From Thiopontia sp964551545 (GTDB taxonomy: Bacteria; Pseudomonadota; Gammaproteobacteria; GCF-002020875), in assembly GCA_964551545.1 (NCBI GenBank), contig CAZKCT010000013.1, forward strand, positions 1-45,144: DNA of 45,144 nucleotides. Direction: 5' to 3'. Below, in pieces: positions 1 to 8,443 of this stretch. The notes under the pieces were generated by a model. The model was given only the letters and a program-made list of their open reading frames with translations, had not been told where the DNA came from and searched no databases. Both the position numbers and the translations under genes were made by a program. The stretch's first letter is position 1. Every line of letters begins with the position of its first letter.

Positions 1-13
1 CAATAAGCAATTC

Positions 14-27
14 TTGACATGAGTCAA
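14..27. promoter_or_regulatory. FNR/DNR/NNR-type box upstream of nirC
   Basis: The sequence TTGACATGAGTCAA is a perfect inverted repeat (TTGAC-N4-GTCAA) with the 14-bp geometry of CRP/FNR-family sites. It lies about 73 bp before the nirC start codon. Denitrification regulators of the DNR/NNR type are known to use TTGAC/GTCAA variants. It probably drives nirC-nirF in response to anoxia or NO; transcription start not visible. Confidence 0.7.
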
Positions 28-99
28 TTACTCAGGTGGGCGCTACTCCTATGCTTCCAACCTCATCGGAGATCGACTTCCCCACTGTTAAAGAAGATT

Positions 100-423
100 A
101 TGACCACACGCCTCCTCCTCTTCCTGCTGCTCTCTGCAACTGCAGCCAGCGCATCGACCACTCCTACTGCAGAGCGAAAAAATGAGATTGGACACTTGGT
201 TCAACAGGACTGTGGGTCTTGTCATGGACTTACTCTCAAAGGAGGACTGGGTCCATCTCTTGAACCGGAGCGGCTACGCCAGTACCCACAAGACTATCTG
301 GAGATGACCATTCTCCATGGACGTCCGGGCACCCCCATGCCGCCATGGAGTGCAATTCTTACCGCTGAAGAGATTAATTACATTGCCACCCAACTCCTGA
401 AAGGAACCTGGTATGTCCAATAG
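100..423 (+). CDS. nirC: NirC-like periplasmic c-type cytochrome
   Basis: Small monoheme cytochrome c of 107 aa. It has a signal peptide (about residues 1-18, ending in ASA), the heme site CGSCH (C38, C41, H42) and a candidate distal Met at M80 in GTPMPPW. NirC is a periplasmic electron carrier encoded in nirS clusters and linked to heme d1 maturation or electron supply to cytochrome cd1. An ATG at 19 would give a longer product, but ATG 100 places the signal peptide correctly and leaves the 5' region to the FNR-type box at 14-27. The 3' end overlaps nirF by 11 bp, indicating translational coupling. Family assignment rests on size, heme motif and context, because short cytochromes c are hard to tell apart. 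Confidence 0.8.
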   Translation: MTTRLLLFLLLSATAASASTTPTAERKNEIGHLVQQDCGSCHGLTLKGGLGPSLEPERLRQYPQDYLEMTILHGRPGTPMPPWSAILTAEEINYIATQLLKGTWYVQ

Positions 424-1603
424 ACCCCACCTGTTTATTCGCATCGCACTTTTGCTTACTGCGGCACTCTCTCTACCATCCTACAGCTGCGAGACTCGCG
501 GAACGGGTGATCTTGGTCTGGTCATCGAACGTGCCAGTGGTTCCATTCAAATCATTGAAACAACCCACCACACCAGCCTAGGAAGAGTCGAGGGGTTAGG
601 AGATCTCTCACACGCCTCAGCCGTCTTCTCCAGAGATGCACGCTACGCTTTTATCTTTGGTCGCGATGGCGGACTGACCAAGATTGATCTGCTCTGCAAG
701 AAGATCAATCATCGGATTATTCAAGGTGGAAACAGCATTGGGGGTGCCATTTCACAGAACGGAAAGTGGATTGCCGTCTCTAACTACGAGCCTGGTGGTG
801 TACGAATTTTCAACAGTCAGACACTAGAGATGGTCGCCGATATTCCCGCCACCGCCATCTCTGACACCAAGCACTCACGCACTGTCGGTCTGGTCGACGC
901 GCCAGGAAACCGCTTCGTCTTCAGTCTGTTTGATACCGGCGAGACCTGGGTGGTAAAAATGCATGCTGATGAGAGCCACAGCCTGCAGAAATTTACCAAT
1001 GTAGGTATTCAGCCTTATGACGCACTGATCACTCCGGATGGACGCACCTATATCACCGGCCTGTTTGGAGAGGATGGGCTAGCTCTGTTTGATCTCTGGA
1101 ATCTCGACCAAGGGGCCACCCGGATTCTTGACCACTACGGCCGTGGGGAGCAGAAACTTCCTGTCTACAAGATGCCCCATCTCGAAGGGTGGGCTCAAGC
1201 TGGAGATCGCACTTTTCTTCCCGCAGTTGGACACCATGAAGTGTTAGTCGTCAACAGCGGAAAGTGGAATGAAGTTGGAAGAATTCCGGTTCACAGCCAG
1301 CCGGTCTTCGCAATGAGTCGACCTGATGGACGTCAGGTTTGGGTTAATTTCGCCTTCCCCCACAATGACACTTTACAGGTAATCGACACTCAATCTATGA
1401 AGATCATTCACCAGATGCGGCCTGGCAAGGGGGTGCTGCACATGGAGTTCACACCACGCGGAGAGGAGGTGTGGGTATCGGTTCGAGACAAGAATCGCGT
1501 CGATATCTATGACACGGAGAATTTTGAGCTGATCAAGAGCCTTCCAGCTGAGACGCCCAGCGGTATCTTCTTCACCAGTCGCTCAGGGCAGATTGGGTTA
1601 TAG
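413..1603 (+). CDS. nirF: Heme d1 biosynthesis protein NirF
   Basis: 396-aa beta-propeller protein homologous to the d1-binding domain of cytochrome cd1 but without a c-type heme motif, as expected for NirF, a dihydro-heme d1 dehydrogenase of heme d1 synthesis. The N-terminus has a hydrophobic export segment ending LPSYSC (Cys26), a poor match to a lipobox; NirF is a lipoprotein in some species and soluble periplasmic in others, so anchoring is uncertain. Recognisable d1-propeller motifs include KMPHLEGW and PAVGHHEV. It overlaps nirC and is followed convergently by idi after 11 bp, so it ends the first nir transcription unit. Confidence 0.9.
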   Translation: MSNRPHLFIRIALLLTAALSLPSYSCETRGTGDLGLVIERASGSIQIIETTHHTSLGRVEGLGDLSHASAVFSRDARYAFIFGRDGGLTKIDLLCKKINHRIIQGGNSIGGAISQNGKWIAVSNYEPGGVRIFNSQTLEMVADIPATAISDTKHSRTVGLVDAPGNRFVFSLFDTGETWVVKMHADESHSLQKFTNVGIQPYDALITPDGRTYITGLFGEDGLALFDLWNLDQGATRILDHYGRGEQKLPVYKMPHLEGWAQAGDRTFLPAVGHHEVLVVNSGKWNEVGRIPVHSQPVFAMSRPDGRQVWVNFAFPHNDTLQVIDTQSMKIIHQMRPGKGVLHMEFTPRGEEVWVSVRDKNRVDIYDTENFELIKSLPAETPSGIFFTSRSGQIGL

Positions 1604-1614
1604 CCCTGCTATCA

Positions 1615-2145
1615 TCAGACTGACAGAGCCAACTGTTCTGTCAGTTCGGTTTTAAGCAGCAGATGCTTGAACCACTCCGTATAGAGTTCTGGCTTGTCAT
1701 TAAGCTCTTCTAATAGCGTTTTAATCTCTATCCAACGATATTCACAGACCTCTTCTGCATTGGGTCGTATCTCACCATCATAAGAGCCTTGATAGATATC
1801 ATTGCACTCATGCTCAATCATCCCGCACTTAAGCTTCAGGTTATAGGTGATATTGGTCACCTTTCTTAGTTCACAGGTAAACCCCATCTCATCAAATAGT
1901 CGGCTTTTAGCCTCCTCTCCACTTTTCTGCCTATTCAGAATTGGATGGCTACAGCAGCTATTCGACCACAACCCGGCAGAGTGATACTTTTCAAGCGCTC
2001 TCCGTTGCAACAGCAGCTCTCCACTCTGATTAAAGACAAAAATGGAAAAAGCCCTATGTAGATCTCCATCAATATGTGCCAAATCCTTCTCTTTCAGGCC
2101 CACTCTATTGTTGTTTTCATCAACCACCACCACCTGTTTTCTCAT
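1615..2145 (-). CDS. idi: Isopentenyl-diphosphate delta-isomerase, type I
   Basis: 176-aa Nudix-fold protein of the type I IPP isomerase family, which interconverts isopentenyl and dimethylallyl diphosphate in the cytoplasm. The diagnostic motif NSCCSHP carries the catalytic Cys (C65) and metal-binding H67; a Glu-rich segment (DGEIRPNAEEVCEYRW) holds the second catalytic region. An AGAGG Shine-Dalgarno precedes the ATG. The gene is on the reverse strand between nirF and nirD and so splits the nir cluster. Heme O/A farnesylation (ctaB and ctaA nearby) and quinones consume its product, a possible link, but co-regulation is not shown. A 9-bp inverted repeat (1619-1645) lies at its 3' end without a T-run. 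Confidence 0.92.
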   Translation of the reverse strand: MRKQVVVVDENNNRVGLKEKDLAHIDGDLHRAFSIFVFNQSGELLLQRRALEKYHSAGLWSNSCCSHPILNRQKSGEEAKSRLFDEMGFTCELRKVTNITYNLKLKCGMIEHECNDIYQGSYDGEIRPNAEEVCEYRWIEIKTLLEELNDKPELYTEWFKHLLLKTELTEQLALSV

Positions 2146-2270
2146 ACATACCTCTTAATCATCTTGCCGCACAATCGCTTTATAGTATGCGTCTCACAAG
2201 TTTGTCTATACTATTTATTCAATGCGTTGGTAACTAATATGCCGCTTATCCCAAAACAATTTATAAAGAT

Positions 2271-2284
2271 TTGTTTTGAGTCAA
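2271..2284. promoter_or_regulatory. Probable FNR/DNR-type box upstream of nirD
   Basis: TTGTTTTGAGTCAA matches TTGAT-N4-ATCAA at 8 of 10 positions and sits 57 bp before the nirD start. Because the reverse-oriented idi gene separates nirD from nirF, nirDLGHJN needs its own promoter, which makes this imperfect site credible. Confidence 0.5.
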
Positions 2285-2340
2285 TTTCAGCTGCCACAGA
2301 AACAGGGATAATTCATTCCATCTTGAACCGAGGGCACAGC

Positions 2341-2853
2341 ATGCAGTCAGCATCGTTATCACTACAAGATCGCAGATTACTGAATGAGTTCCAGCATCAT
2401 TTCCCACTCAGCGGGCGCCCATATGCTGAACTGGCTGAGCGCCTTGGAAGCAGTGAAGATGAGGTAATCGCTCAAATTAAACGCCTGAAAGAGGCTGGGC
2501 TGATCAGCCGGGTCGGTGCAGTTATTCAACCACACACCATCGGTTACAGCACGTTGGCCGCAATGGCAGTACCTACCAACTTAGTTGGTAGCACCGTTGA
2601 GATCATCAACCGAATCCCTCAGGTTAACCATAACTACGAACGTGAAAATGAGATGAATCTCTGGTTTGTAGTCACCGCAGAAGATGAAATACATCTCAAT
2701 GAGATCCTCAAGCAACTAGAGCAAGAGAGCGGCTACCCTGTACACTCCTTCCCAATGGAGCGCGACTTCCACATCGATCTCGGTTTCAATCTGGACTGGA
2801 AACATCCTTACCCCGCCACACAACCTAACATCCACCCGGTTGCCTTCTCATGA
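2341..2853 (+). CDS. nirD: Siroheme decarboxylase subunit NirD (AsnC/Lrp-fold)
   Basis: 170-aa protein of the Lrp/AsnC-like NirDLGH family, which together remove the two acetate carboxyls of siroheme to give didecarboxysiroheme in heme d1 synthesis. An N-terminal winged-helix segment (about residues 10-55) is followed by an alpha/beta RAM-like domain containing HNYERENEMNLWFVV, typical of the NirD/NirG type. The open frame extends upstream, but ATG 2341 with a GAGG upstream matches family length and the start of the conserved LQDRRLLNEFQ region. It overlaps nirL by 4 bp (ATGA). Despite the fold it is an enzyme subunit rather than a transcription factor. Confidence 0.88.
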   Translation: MQSASLSLQDRRLLNEFQHHFPLSGRPYAELAERLGSSEDEVIAQIKRLKEAGLISRVGAVIQPHTIGYSTLAAMAVPTNLVGSTVEIINRIPQVNHNYERENEMNLWFVVTAEDEIHLNEILKQLEQESGYPVHSFPMERDFHIDLGFNLDWKHPYPATQPNIHPVAFS

Positions 2854-3407
2854 AACAGAGCACTCCCTCTTATCAGATCAGTGATGCAGACCGTCAGGTG
2901 CTTGAGTCCATTCAGGGCGGCTTACCGCTGACCTCCCACCCTTATGCAGAAGTCGGTCGCCAGATTGGACTGAGTGAAGAGGCAGTCATTGAGCGGATTC
3001 AGGCACTACAGCAGAACGGCGTGATCCGCAGAATGGGCATCATTGTTCACCACCGCCCATTGGGCTATCAAGCCAATGCCATGGTGGTATGGAACCTATC
3101 GAGCGATCAGATCGAATCCTTCGGCCATCAGGTATCTGCTCTCGATTTTGTTACCCTCTGCTATCAACGCACCCCCAAACCTCCTCACTGGCCCTACACC
3201 CTCTACACCATGATTCACGGCAAAGACCGGGAGAGTGTGCTGGCACACGTCAAGACATTGAAATCATTGGCTCCAACTGAAGATATCGACCACCAAGTCC
3301 TCTTCAGCAGTCGCCGCTTCAAGCAGCAAGGTGCACGCTATTTTACAAAAAAGCAGTCCACAGCCAGACAACCTCAATCTAGGCTGGAGACCACGGTTAC
3401 CCAATGA
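2850..3407 (+). CDS. nirL: Siroheme decarboxylase subunit NirL
   Basis: 185-aa AsnC/Lrp-fold protein, partner of NirD in the siroheme decarboxylase. The signature FVTLCYQRTPKPPHWPYTLY is characteristic of the NirL/NirH branch and pairs with the HNYER-type signature of NirD/NirG. It begins within the nirD stop codon (ATGA) and ends overlapping nirG by 4 bp, consistent with tightly coupled subunit synthesis. The last about 25 residues are polar and less conserved in appearance. Confidence 0.87.
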   Translation: MKQSTPSYQISDADRQVLESIQGGLPLTSHPYAEVGRQIGLSEEAVIERIQALQQNGVIRRMGIIVHHRPLGYQANAMVVWNLSSDQIESFGHQVSALDFVTLCYQRTPKPPHWPYTLYTMIHGKDRESVLAHVKTLKSLAPTEDIDHQVLFSSRRFKQQGARYFTKKQSTARQPQSRLETTVTQ

Positions 3408-3889
3408 AAACCCCCAGCCCAGCACCTGTGCTGGATGCCATCAATCGCACCCTGATCAATATGCTACAGGGGGGATTTCCGATTTCAGAAACCCCCTACC
3501 AAGAGGTTGCCAACAAGGTCGGTATCTCTGAAGAGGAGCTTTTGTGGCGTTTGGAGGTAATGAAGACAGACGGCATCTACTCCCGTTTCGGCCCCCTCTT
3601 CAATGCCGAAGCACTAGGCGGCGCAGTAACACTGGCGGCACTGGCAGTACCTGCGCAGGAGTATGAGCGGGTGACCGAACTGGTCAATGCACATGACGAG
3701 GTGGCCCACAACTACCAACGGGCCCACCATTACACCCAAACCCACTTCAATATGTGGTTTGTGATCTCCACCGAAACGCGAGAAAAGATCGATGAGGTGA
3801 TCCAGAAAATTGAAGAGGATACCGGGCTCACCGTCCATAATATGCCGAAGTTGAAAGAGTACTTCCTCGAACTAAAATTTACACTCTGA
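3404..3889 (+). CDS. nirG: Siroheme decarboxylase subunit NirG
   Basis: 161-aa AsnC/Lrp-fold subunit paralogous to NirD. It has the winged-helix N-terminus (FPISETPYQEVANKVG) and the motif HNYQRAHHYTQTHFNMWFV, a NirD/NirG-type core with a few extra residues compared with the NirD of this cluster. It is translationally coupled to nirL by a 4-bp overlap. NirG normally works with NirH in the four-protein siroheme decarboxylase system. Confidence 0.86.
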   Translation: MKTPSPAPVLDAINRTLINMLQGGFPISETPYQEVANKVGISEEELLWRLEVMKTDGIYSRFGPLFNAEALGGAVTLAALAVPAQEYERVTELVNAHDEVAHNYQRAHHYTQTHFNMWFVISTETREKIDEVIQKIEEDTGLTVHNMPKLKEYFLELKFTL

Positions 3890-3896
3890 TATAGAA

Positions 3897-4394
3897 ATGG
3901 ACGAAGTCGATCGCATCATTATTGCAGCAACTCAGGAGGGTATTCCGCTTGCTTCCAATCCCTATGCAGAGATTGGAAATGAAGTTGGAATCTCACCCAA
4001 AGAGGTGATGACACGAATGCAGGCAATGCTCGACAATGGCATTATTCGGCGCATCGGCATCATCCCCAACCACTACAAACTGGGCTTCAAGTCCAACGGC
4101 ATGACGGTCTGGAATGTCCCTGATGATCAGATCGACGTACTCGGTGAAGCGGTAGGAAGACTCGAATTTGTCAGCCATTGCTATCAGCGTCCCCGCCACC
4201 TCCCTGACTGGCCGTACAACCTGTTTGCGATGGTGCATGGGCGAACCCGTAATGAGGTTTTTAACAAGACAGAAGAGATCAAACTGTTGCTAGGGGATGC
4301 GGTTGCCGAGCATGACATTCTCTTCAGCAAACAAATTTTAAAGAAGACCGGCTTTCGGCTGCAGCAATCCCCTCACCTTCCCAGAAACAGCTAG
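3897..4394 (+). CDS. nirH: Siroheme decarboxylase subunit NirH
   Basis: 165-aa AsnC/Lrp-fold subunit paralogous to NirL, with FVSHCYQRPRHLPDWPYNLF, the NirL/NirH-type signature. The N-terminal half (PLASNPYAEIGNEVGIS) carries the winged helix. It begins 7 bp after nirG and ends 4 bp before nirJ. With nirD, L and G it completes the set of four separate siroheme decarboxylase genes in Pseudomonas-like order. Confidence 0.87.
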   Translation: MDEVDRIIIAATQEGIPLASNPYAEIGNEVGISPKEVMTRMQAMLDNGIIRRIGIIPNHYKLGFKSNGMTVWNVPDDQIDVLGEAVGRLEFVSHCYQRPRHLPDWPYNLFAMVHGRTRNEVFNKTEEIKLLLGDAVAEHDILFSKQILKKTGFRLQQSPHLPRNS

Positions 4395-4398
4395 CACC

Positions 4399-5541
4399 AT
4401 GTTTCGCATCAGCCAGTACATGAAGGCAATTCGCCACCCTGCGCCCATCACGCCATCCCGTTCACCTTCTGGCCCCGTTGTGATCTGGAACCTGATCCGG
4501 CGCTGCAACCTTACCTGCAAGCACTGCTACTCCATCTCTGCTGACACCCAGTTCAAGGGGGAACTCGACACCGACGAGGTCTATACTGTGCTGGACGACC
4601 TGAAACAGTTTGGCGTACCGGTATTGATTCTCTCTGGCGGGGAGCCACTGATGCGCACTGACATCTTTGATGTCTCCCACCGCGCCAAGGCAATGGGATT
4701 CTATGTCGGCCTCTCTACCAACGGTACCCTGATTGACGAGAGAAATATCGAGAAAATTGCTGCCGTAGGCTACAACTATGTCGGCATTAGCATTGATGGA
4801 ATGGAGCAGACCCACGACCGATTTCGTCGACTGGAAGGGGCCTTTCAACAATCGATGCACGGGATTGAGCTCTGCCAGCAGCATGATATCAAGGTTGGGC
4901 TACGCTTCACCCTGACCCAGGAAAATGCTCATGATCTGGAACCACTACTGGATCTGACACAAAGGCTTGGAGTCGATAAGTTCTACCTCTCCCACCTCAA
5001 CTACGCGGGACGAGGAAACAAGAACCGCAAAGAGGATGCCCACCACCAGACTACACGTCAAGCCATGGATCTACTGTTCCAGCGTGCCTGGGAGCACTCT
5101 GACAAAGAAGACGGCATAGAGTTTGTCACTGGCAATAACGATGCTGATGGACTTTACCTTCTCCACTGGGTTGCCCAGCACTTTCCGCAACGGGTCGATG
5201 AAATACGACAGCGACTGGAACAGTGGGGCGGAAACCAGACTGGAATCTATATTGCCAACATCGACAATCTCGGAAAGGTCCACCCTGACACCATGTGGTG
5301 GGACACGACCATCGGCTCTGTACGTGAGCGCCCTTTCTCCAAGATCTGGGAGGATCGTAGCAATCCATTGATGGATGGGCTCAAACAGAAGCCCCGCCCA
5401 GTCACCGGGCGCTGTTCGACATGCAACGGCCTTGCCATCTGCGGCGGGAACACTCGGGTACGGGCTCTACAGACCACCGGGGATCTATGGGCCGAAGATC
5501 CCGGCTGTTATCTGACGGATGAAGAGATACAGGAAAACTGA
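4399..5541 (+). CDS. nirJ: Heme d1 biosynthesis radical SAM protein NirJ
   Basis: 380-aa radical SAM enzyme that replaces two propionate side chains by oxo groups on the way from didecarboxysiroheme to the d1 macrocycle. The SAM-cluster motif is C36-x3-C40-x2-C43 (CNLTCKHC), followed by LILSGGEPLMR. The C-terminus has a SPASM-like auxiliary cluster region with Cys in GRCSTCNGLAICGG and DPGCYLTDEE. It is cytoplasmic and lies in the same operon, 4 bp after nirH and 36 bp before nirN. The length is usual for NirJ. Confidence 0.93.
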   Translation: MFRISQYMKAIRHPAPITPSRSPSGPVVIWNLIRRCNLTCKHCYSISADTQFKGELDTDEVYTVLDDLKQFGVPVLILSGGEPLMRTDIFDVSHRAKAMGFYVGLSTNGTLIDERNIEKIAAVGYNYVGISIDGMEQTHDRFRRLEGAFQQSMHGIELCQQHDIKVGLRFTLTQENAHDLEPLLDLTQRLGVDKFYLSHLNYAGRGNKNRKEDAHHQTTRQAMDLLFQRAWEHSDKEDGIEFVTGNNDADGLYLLHWVAQHFPQRVDEIRQRLEQWGGNQTGIYIANIDNLGKVHPDTMWWDTTIGSVRERPFSKIWEDRSNPLMDGLKQKPRPVTGRCSTCNGLAICGGNTRVRALQTTGDLWAEDPGCYLTDEEIQEN

Positions 5542-5577
5542 AAGCCTCAAATTACATCTACTAAAGGGTATAGAACC

Positions 5578-7128
5578 ATGCCTGCTGCCAACCGCCTACT
5601 GTCTTCACTACTCTTTTCTTCTCTCGTCACTTGCAGCCTGCCATTGACTGCAGCTGCGACTCAACAGACCGAAGACCTCTATCAACAGAATTGCGCCGCC
5701 TGTCATGGTGCCGACCGACTGGGCCTGGTTGGGCCAGCCCTGCTACCGGAGAACCTAAAGCGTTTGCGGAAAAAATCGGCCATCACCACCATTCGTGATG
5801 GACGTCCAGCCACCCAGATGCCCGCCTTTGTAGAGAAACTCAATGGCGAGCAGATCAGTGCACTAGTTGACCACATCTATCAGCCATTGCCAAAGGTACC
5901 ACAATGGCAGCAGGCAGAAATCAAGAAGAGCCACACCCAGTTTGTGCCACTTGAGACACTACCCACAGCCCCACAGCATGACGCCGACCCGCTCAATCTA
6001 TTCTTTGTGGTCGAGGCAGGAGATCATCACGCCACTATTCTAGATGGCGACAAACTGGAGCCAATCACCCGTTTCAAAACTCGCTTTGCGCTTCATGGTG
6101 GTGCAAAGTACTCTCCAGATGGGCGCTTCGTCTATTACGCCACCCGAGATGGATGGGTCACACTATTTGATCTCCACAGCATGCAGAAGGTGGCTGAAGT
6201 ACGGGCCGGAATCAACACACGCAACATCGCCATCTCTGGAGACGGCAAGCTGGTTGCCGTCGGCAACTATCTCCCTCACAATCTTGTGTTACTCAATGCG
6301 AATGATCTGAGTCTCAACACCATTCTTCCAATCAAGAGTGGTAAAGAGACCTCTCGCGTCAGCGCTGTCTACGATGCCACGCCACGCAACAGCTTTATTC
6401 TCGCACTAAAAGACCTTCCAGAGATCTGGGAAATCCCCTATGAACCAGGAGAGAGTGGTGGCTGGCAACATGACTACCGGGAGGGCCAAGCAGAAGGCAA
6501 CCCCCCATTCACGCCAAGAAAGATCCATCTTAAAACAGCACTTGACGACTTCTTCTTTGACCAGAGCTACACCTTTGTGATGGGCGCCTCACGGCAAGGG
6601 GGTGGTTCTGTCATCGACATGGACTTGGGTAGAAAAGTGGCCACACTGGAACTCGACGGCATGCCTCACCTTGGATCCGGCATCACCTGGAAACGGAGCA
6701 ATCAACAGGTCATGGCAACCCCAAACCTGCGTAAAGGGGCGCTCACCGTGATTGATATGAAGCACTGGAAAACCATTGGTGAGATTAAAACCAAAGGTCC
6801 TGGTTTTTTCATGCGTAGCCATGAGAAAAGCCGCTATGCCTGGGCTGATGTCTTCTTTGGCCCACATCGAGATCTGGTTCACATCATCGACAAAGAGAGC
6901 TTGGAGATTGTAAAAACCGTTCGTCCAGCACCCGGCAAGACTGCTGCCCATATCGAATTTACCCGAGATGGGCGCTATGCACTCCTCAGTATCTGGGAAG
7001 AGGATGGTGCACTGGTGATCTACGACGGAGACACCCTAGAAGAGGTGAAACGAATCCCAATGAAAAAGCCGGTCGGAAAATATAATGTCTTCAACAAGAT
7101 CACAAGATCTGAAGGCACAAGCCACTAA
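5578..7128 (+). CDS. nirN: NirN-like cytochrome c-d1 protein of heme d1 synthesis
   Basis: 516-aa periplasmic protein: signal peptide (to about residue 27), cytochrome c domain with CAACH (C39, C42, H43) and a d1-type eight-bladed propeller from about residue 135. NirN oxidises dihydro-heme d1 to heme d1 and passes it to NirS. Against it being NirS itself: it ends the nirDLGHJ operon, as nirN does elsewhere, and the active-site His-rich segments of NirS are not evident; the retained motifs are HGGAKYSPDGR and MPHLGSG. An AAGGG Shine-Dalgarno precedes the ATG. No clear terminator follows; the downstream 265 bp hold an IS relic. Confidence 0.82.
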   Translation: MPAANRLLSSLLFSSLVTCSLPLTAAATQQTEDLYQQNCAACHGADRLGLVGPALLPENLKRLRKKSAITTIRDGRPATQMPAFVEKLNGEQISALVDHIYQPLPKVPQWQQAEIKKSHTQFVPLETLPTAPQHDADPLNLFFVVEAGDHHATILDGDKLEPITRFKTRFALHGGAKYSPDGRFVYYATRDGWVTLFDLHSMQKVAEVRAGINTRNIAISGDGKLVAVGNYLPHNLVLLNANDLSLNTILPIKSGKETSRVSAVYDATPRNSFILALKDLPEIWEIPYEPGESGGWQHDYREGQAEGNPPFTPRKIHLKTALDDFFFDQSYTFVMGASRQGGGSVIDMDLGRKVATLELDGMPHLGSGITWKRSNQQVMATPNLRKGALTVIDMKHWKTIGEIKTKGPGFFMRSHEKSRYAWADVFFGPHRDLVHIIDKESLEIVKTVRPAPGKTAAHIEFTRDGRYALLSIWEEDGALVIYDGDTLEEVKRIPMKKPVGKYNVFNKITRSEGTSH

Positions 7129-7135
7129 GGTAAGG

Positions 7136-7309
7136 TTATTTACAGTGTCTTCGAAGGGTTGGCACACTATACGTGATGCTCATGACCCACTTCTGATTAG
7201 GTCGATTCACTTCCAAGTGGCACAGTAGGCAGGGGTAGACCTCATGGCCAGGGTGCTTCTTACTGGTATTGGTATTGGGCTTGCAGTAGAGGGGGCGGGC
7301 AATCGTCTC
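7136..7309 (-). pseudogene. Degenerate IS3-family transposase (OrfB) fragment
   Basis: The reverse strand encodes an open stretch that aligns by eye to the linker and start of the DDE domain of IS3-family OrfB: SKKHPGHEVYPCLLCHLEVN followed directly by RPNQKWVMSITY (family pattern YPYLLR..-V-RPNQVW-DITY). The catalytic Asp of DITY is replaced by Ser, and the frame degenerates and stops shortly after. No start, no second or third catalytic residue and no terminal repeats are visible, so this is a decayed remnant between nirN and ctaA. It suggests the respiratory island and nir were joined, or rearranged, by insertion sequences. Confidence 0.6.
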
Positions 7310-7393
7310 ACCCTTCAGGGGGAGGCGGTGACCGTCACTCAGAACCGCACACTACAGCATACGGATTACTTAAATCAGGCAAGATAAGCTCCG

Positions 7394-8443
7394 CTATCTT
7401 TGGTGATAAGCGATATAGAGAACAAATTCCACAATGGTAAAGAGCGCTACTGCTCCGGCCTGATGAATCGATGCAAGCGTCGTTGGTACAATCAATAGCA
7501 ATGTACTGATGCCTAAGGCTACTTGTATAACAACCATGAGCAACAGTGCATTGACTCCAATGCGAGCATATCGGGTAAGTGGTTCTGCTCGGTGACGCAG
7601 CCAAAACAGTACCGTCGCCAGCAACACTGTAATTGCCAGAATACGGTGATCAAACTGTACTGTGGTTCTGTTCTCAAAGAAGTTAACCCACAGCGGACTA
7701 TCTCTAAATAGCCCCTCCGGCAGGTATTGACCATTCATATCAGGAAATGTGTTGTAACCGTACCCAGCTTTTAGGCCTGCCACAAACCCTCCTGAGAGGA
7801 TCGTGACCACTATCAAGATGGCCAGCATGCGTGCCCCGGAAAAAAGCTTAGGAGCGTATTCCACTCCCCTAGTTAATTCTACCTTGGCAACCAAATAATC
7901 CATCGCAGTCCAGAATAGGTAAGCATAGATGATAAAGGCTGCAGCGAGGTGTGCAGTCAATCGATACTGACTGACATGAGGATTATCCACTAAACCACTT
8001 TTTACCATGTACCAACCCAACACCCCTTGCAATCCCCCCAACAAGAACATCAGGATGAAACGTGGAGCGGCTTGGCGCTCTATCTTTCCACTAAAATAGA
8101 AGTAGAGAAACGGTAACAGAAACGAGAGGCCAATCAGCCGCCCTAGCACCCGATGGAGAAACTCCAGCCAAAAGATCGACTTGAACCCCTCCAGATCCAT
8201 TCCAATATTAATCTTCTGATATTCTGGAGAGCCGCGATAGAGTTCAAAAATCTGCTCCCACTGCAACTGCGTCAATGGTGGAACCCATCCCATTAACGGG
8301 TCCCAATCCACCATAGATAGTCCTGAGCCAGTCAGACGGGTCACTCCGCCCAGTATTACCATGGCATAGATCAAAAGGCAGACGGTAATCAGCCATACGC
8401 CAATCTGGCGACTATGCTTCAGTGTCAATTCAGAGTTGCCCAC
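7394..8443 (-). CDS. ctaA: Heme A synthase, COX15/CtaA family
   Basis: 349-aa polytopic membrane protein of the COX15/CtaA family, which oxidises the heme O methyl group to give heme A. Recognisable elements are GGVTRLTGSGLSMVDW near the N-terminus, a His in FLHRVLGRLIG, QYRLTAHLAAAF, and the C-terminal half FDHRILA and ASIHQAGAVALF, giving the four heme-ligand His regions of two four-helix bundles. It starts with GTG and overlaps the upstream second ctaA-like gene by 14 bp. Finding a heme A synthase among denitrification genes, behind a shared FNR-type box, implies that an anaerobically expressed enzyme uses heme A. Confidence 0.9.
   Translation of the reverse strand: MGNSELTLKHSRQIGVWLITVCLLIYAMVILGGVTRLTGSGLSMVDWDPLMGWVPPLTQLQWEQIFELYRGSPEYQKINIGMDLEGFKSIFWLEFLHRVLGRLIGLSFLLPFLYFYFSGKIERQAAPRFILMFLLGGLQGVLGWYMVKSGLVDNPHVSQYRLTAHLAAAFIIYAYLFWTAMDYLVAKVELTRGVEYAPKLFSGARMLAILIVVTILSGGFVAGLKAGYGYNTFPDMNGQYLPEGLFRDSPLWVNFFENRTTVQFDHRILAITVLLATVLFWLRHRAEPLTRYARIGVNALLLMVVIQVALGISTLLLIVPTTLASIHQAGAVALFTIVEFVLYIAYHQR

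Noticed and set aside
19..99. Upstream extension of nirC from ATG 19
   Set aside because: It would overlap the FNR-type box and put 27 residues before a normal signal peptide that begins at ATG 100.
2074..2340. Long N-terminal extension of nirD overlapping idi
   Set aside because: The extension is unlike the family, overlaps idi antisense and includes the promoter region; ATG 2341 fits the usual length.
5578..7128. Assignment of this gene as nirS
   Set aside because: Its position after nirJ, and lack of the NirS active-site His-rich segments, favour NirN; nirS is expected outside the window.
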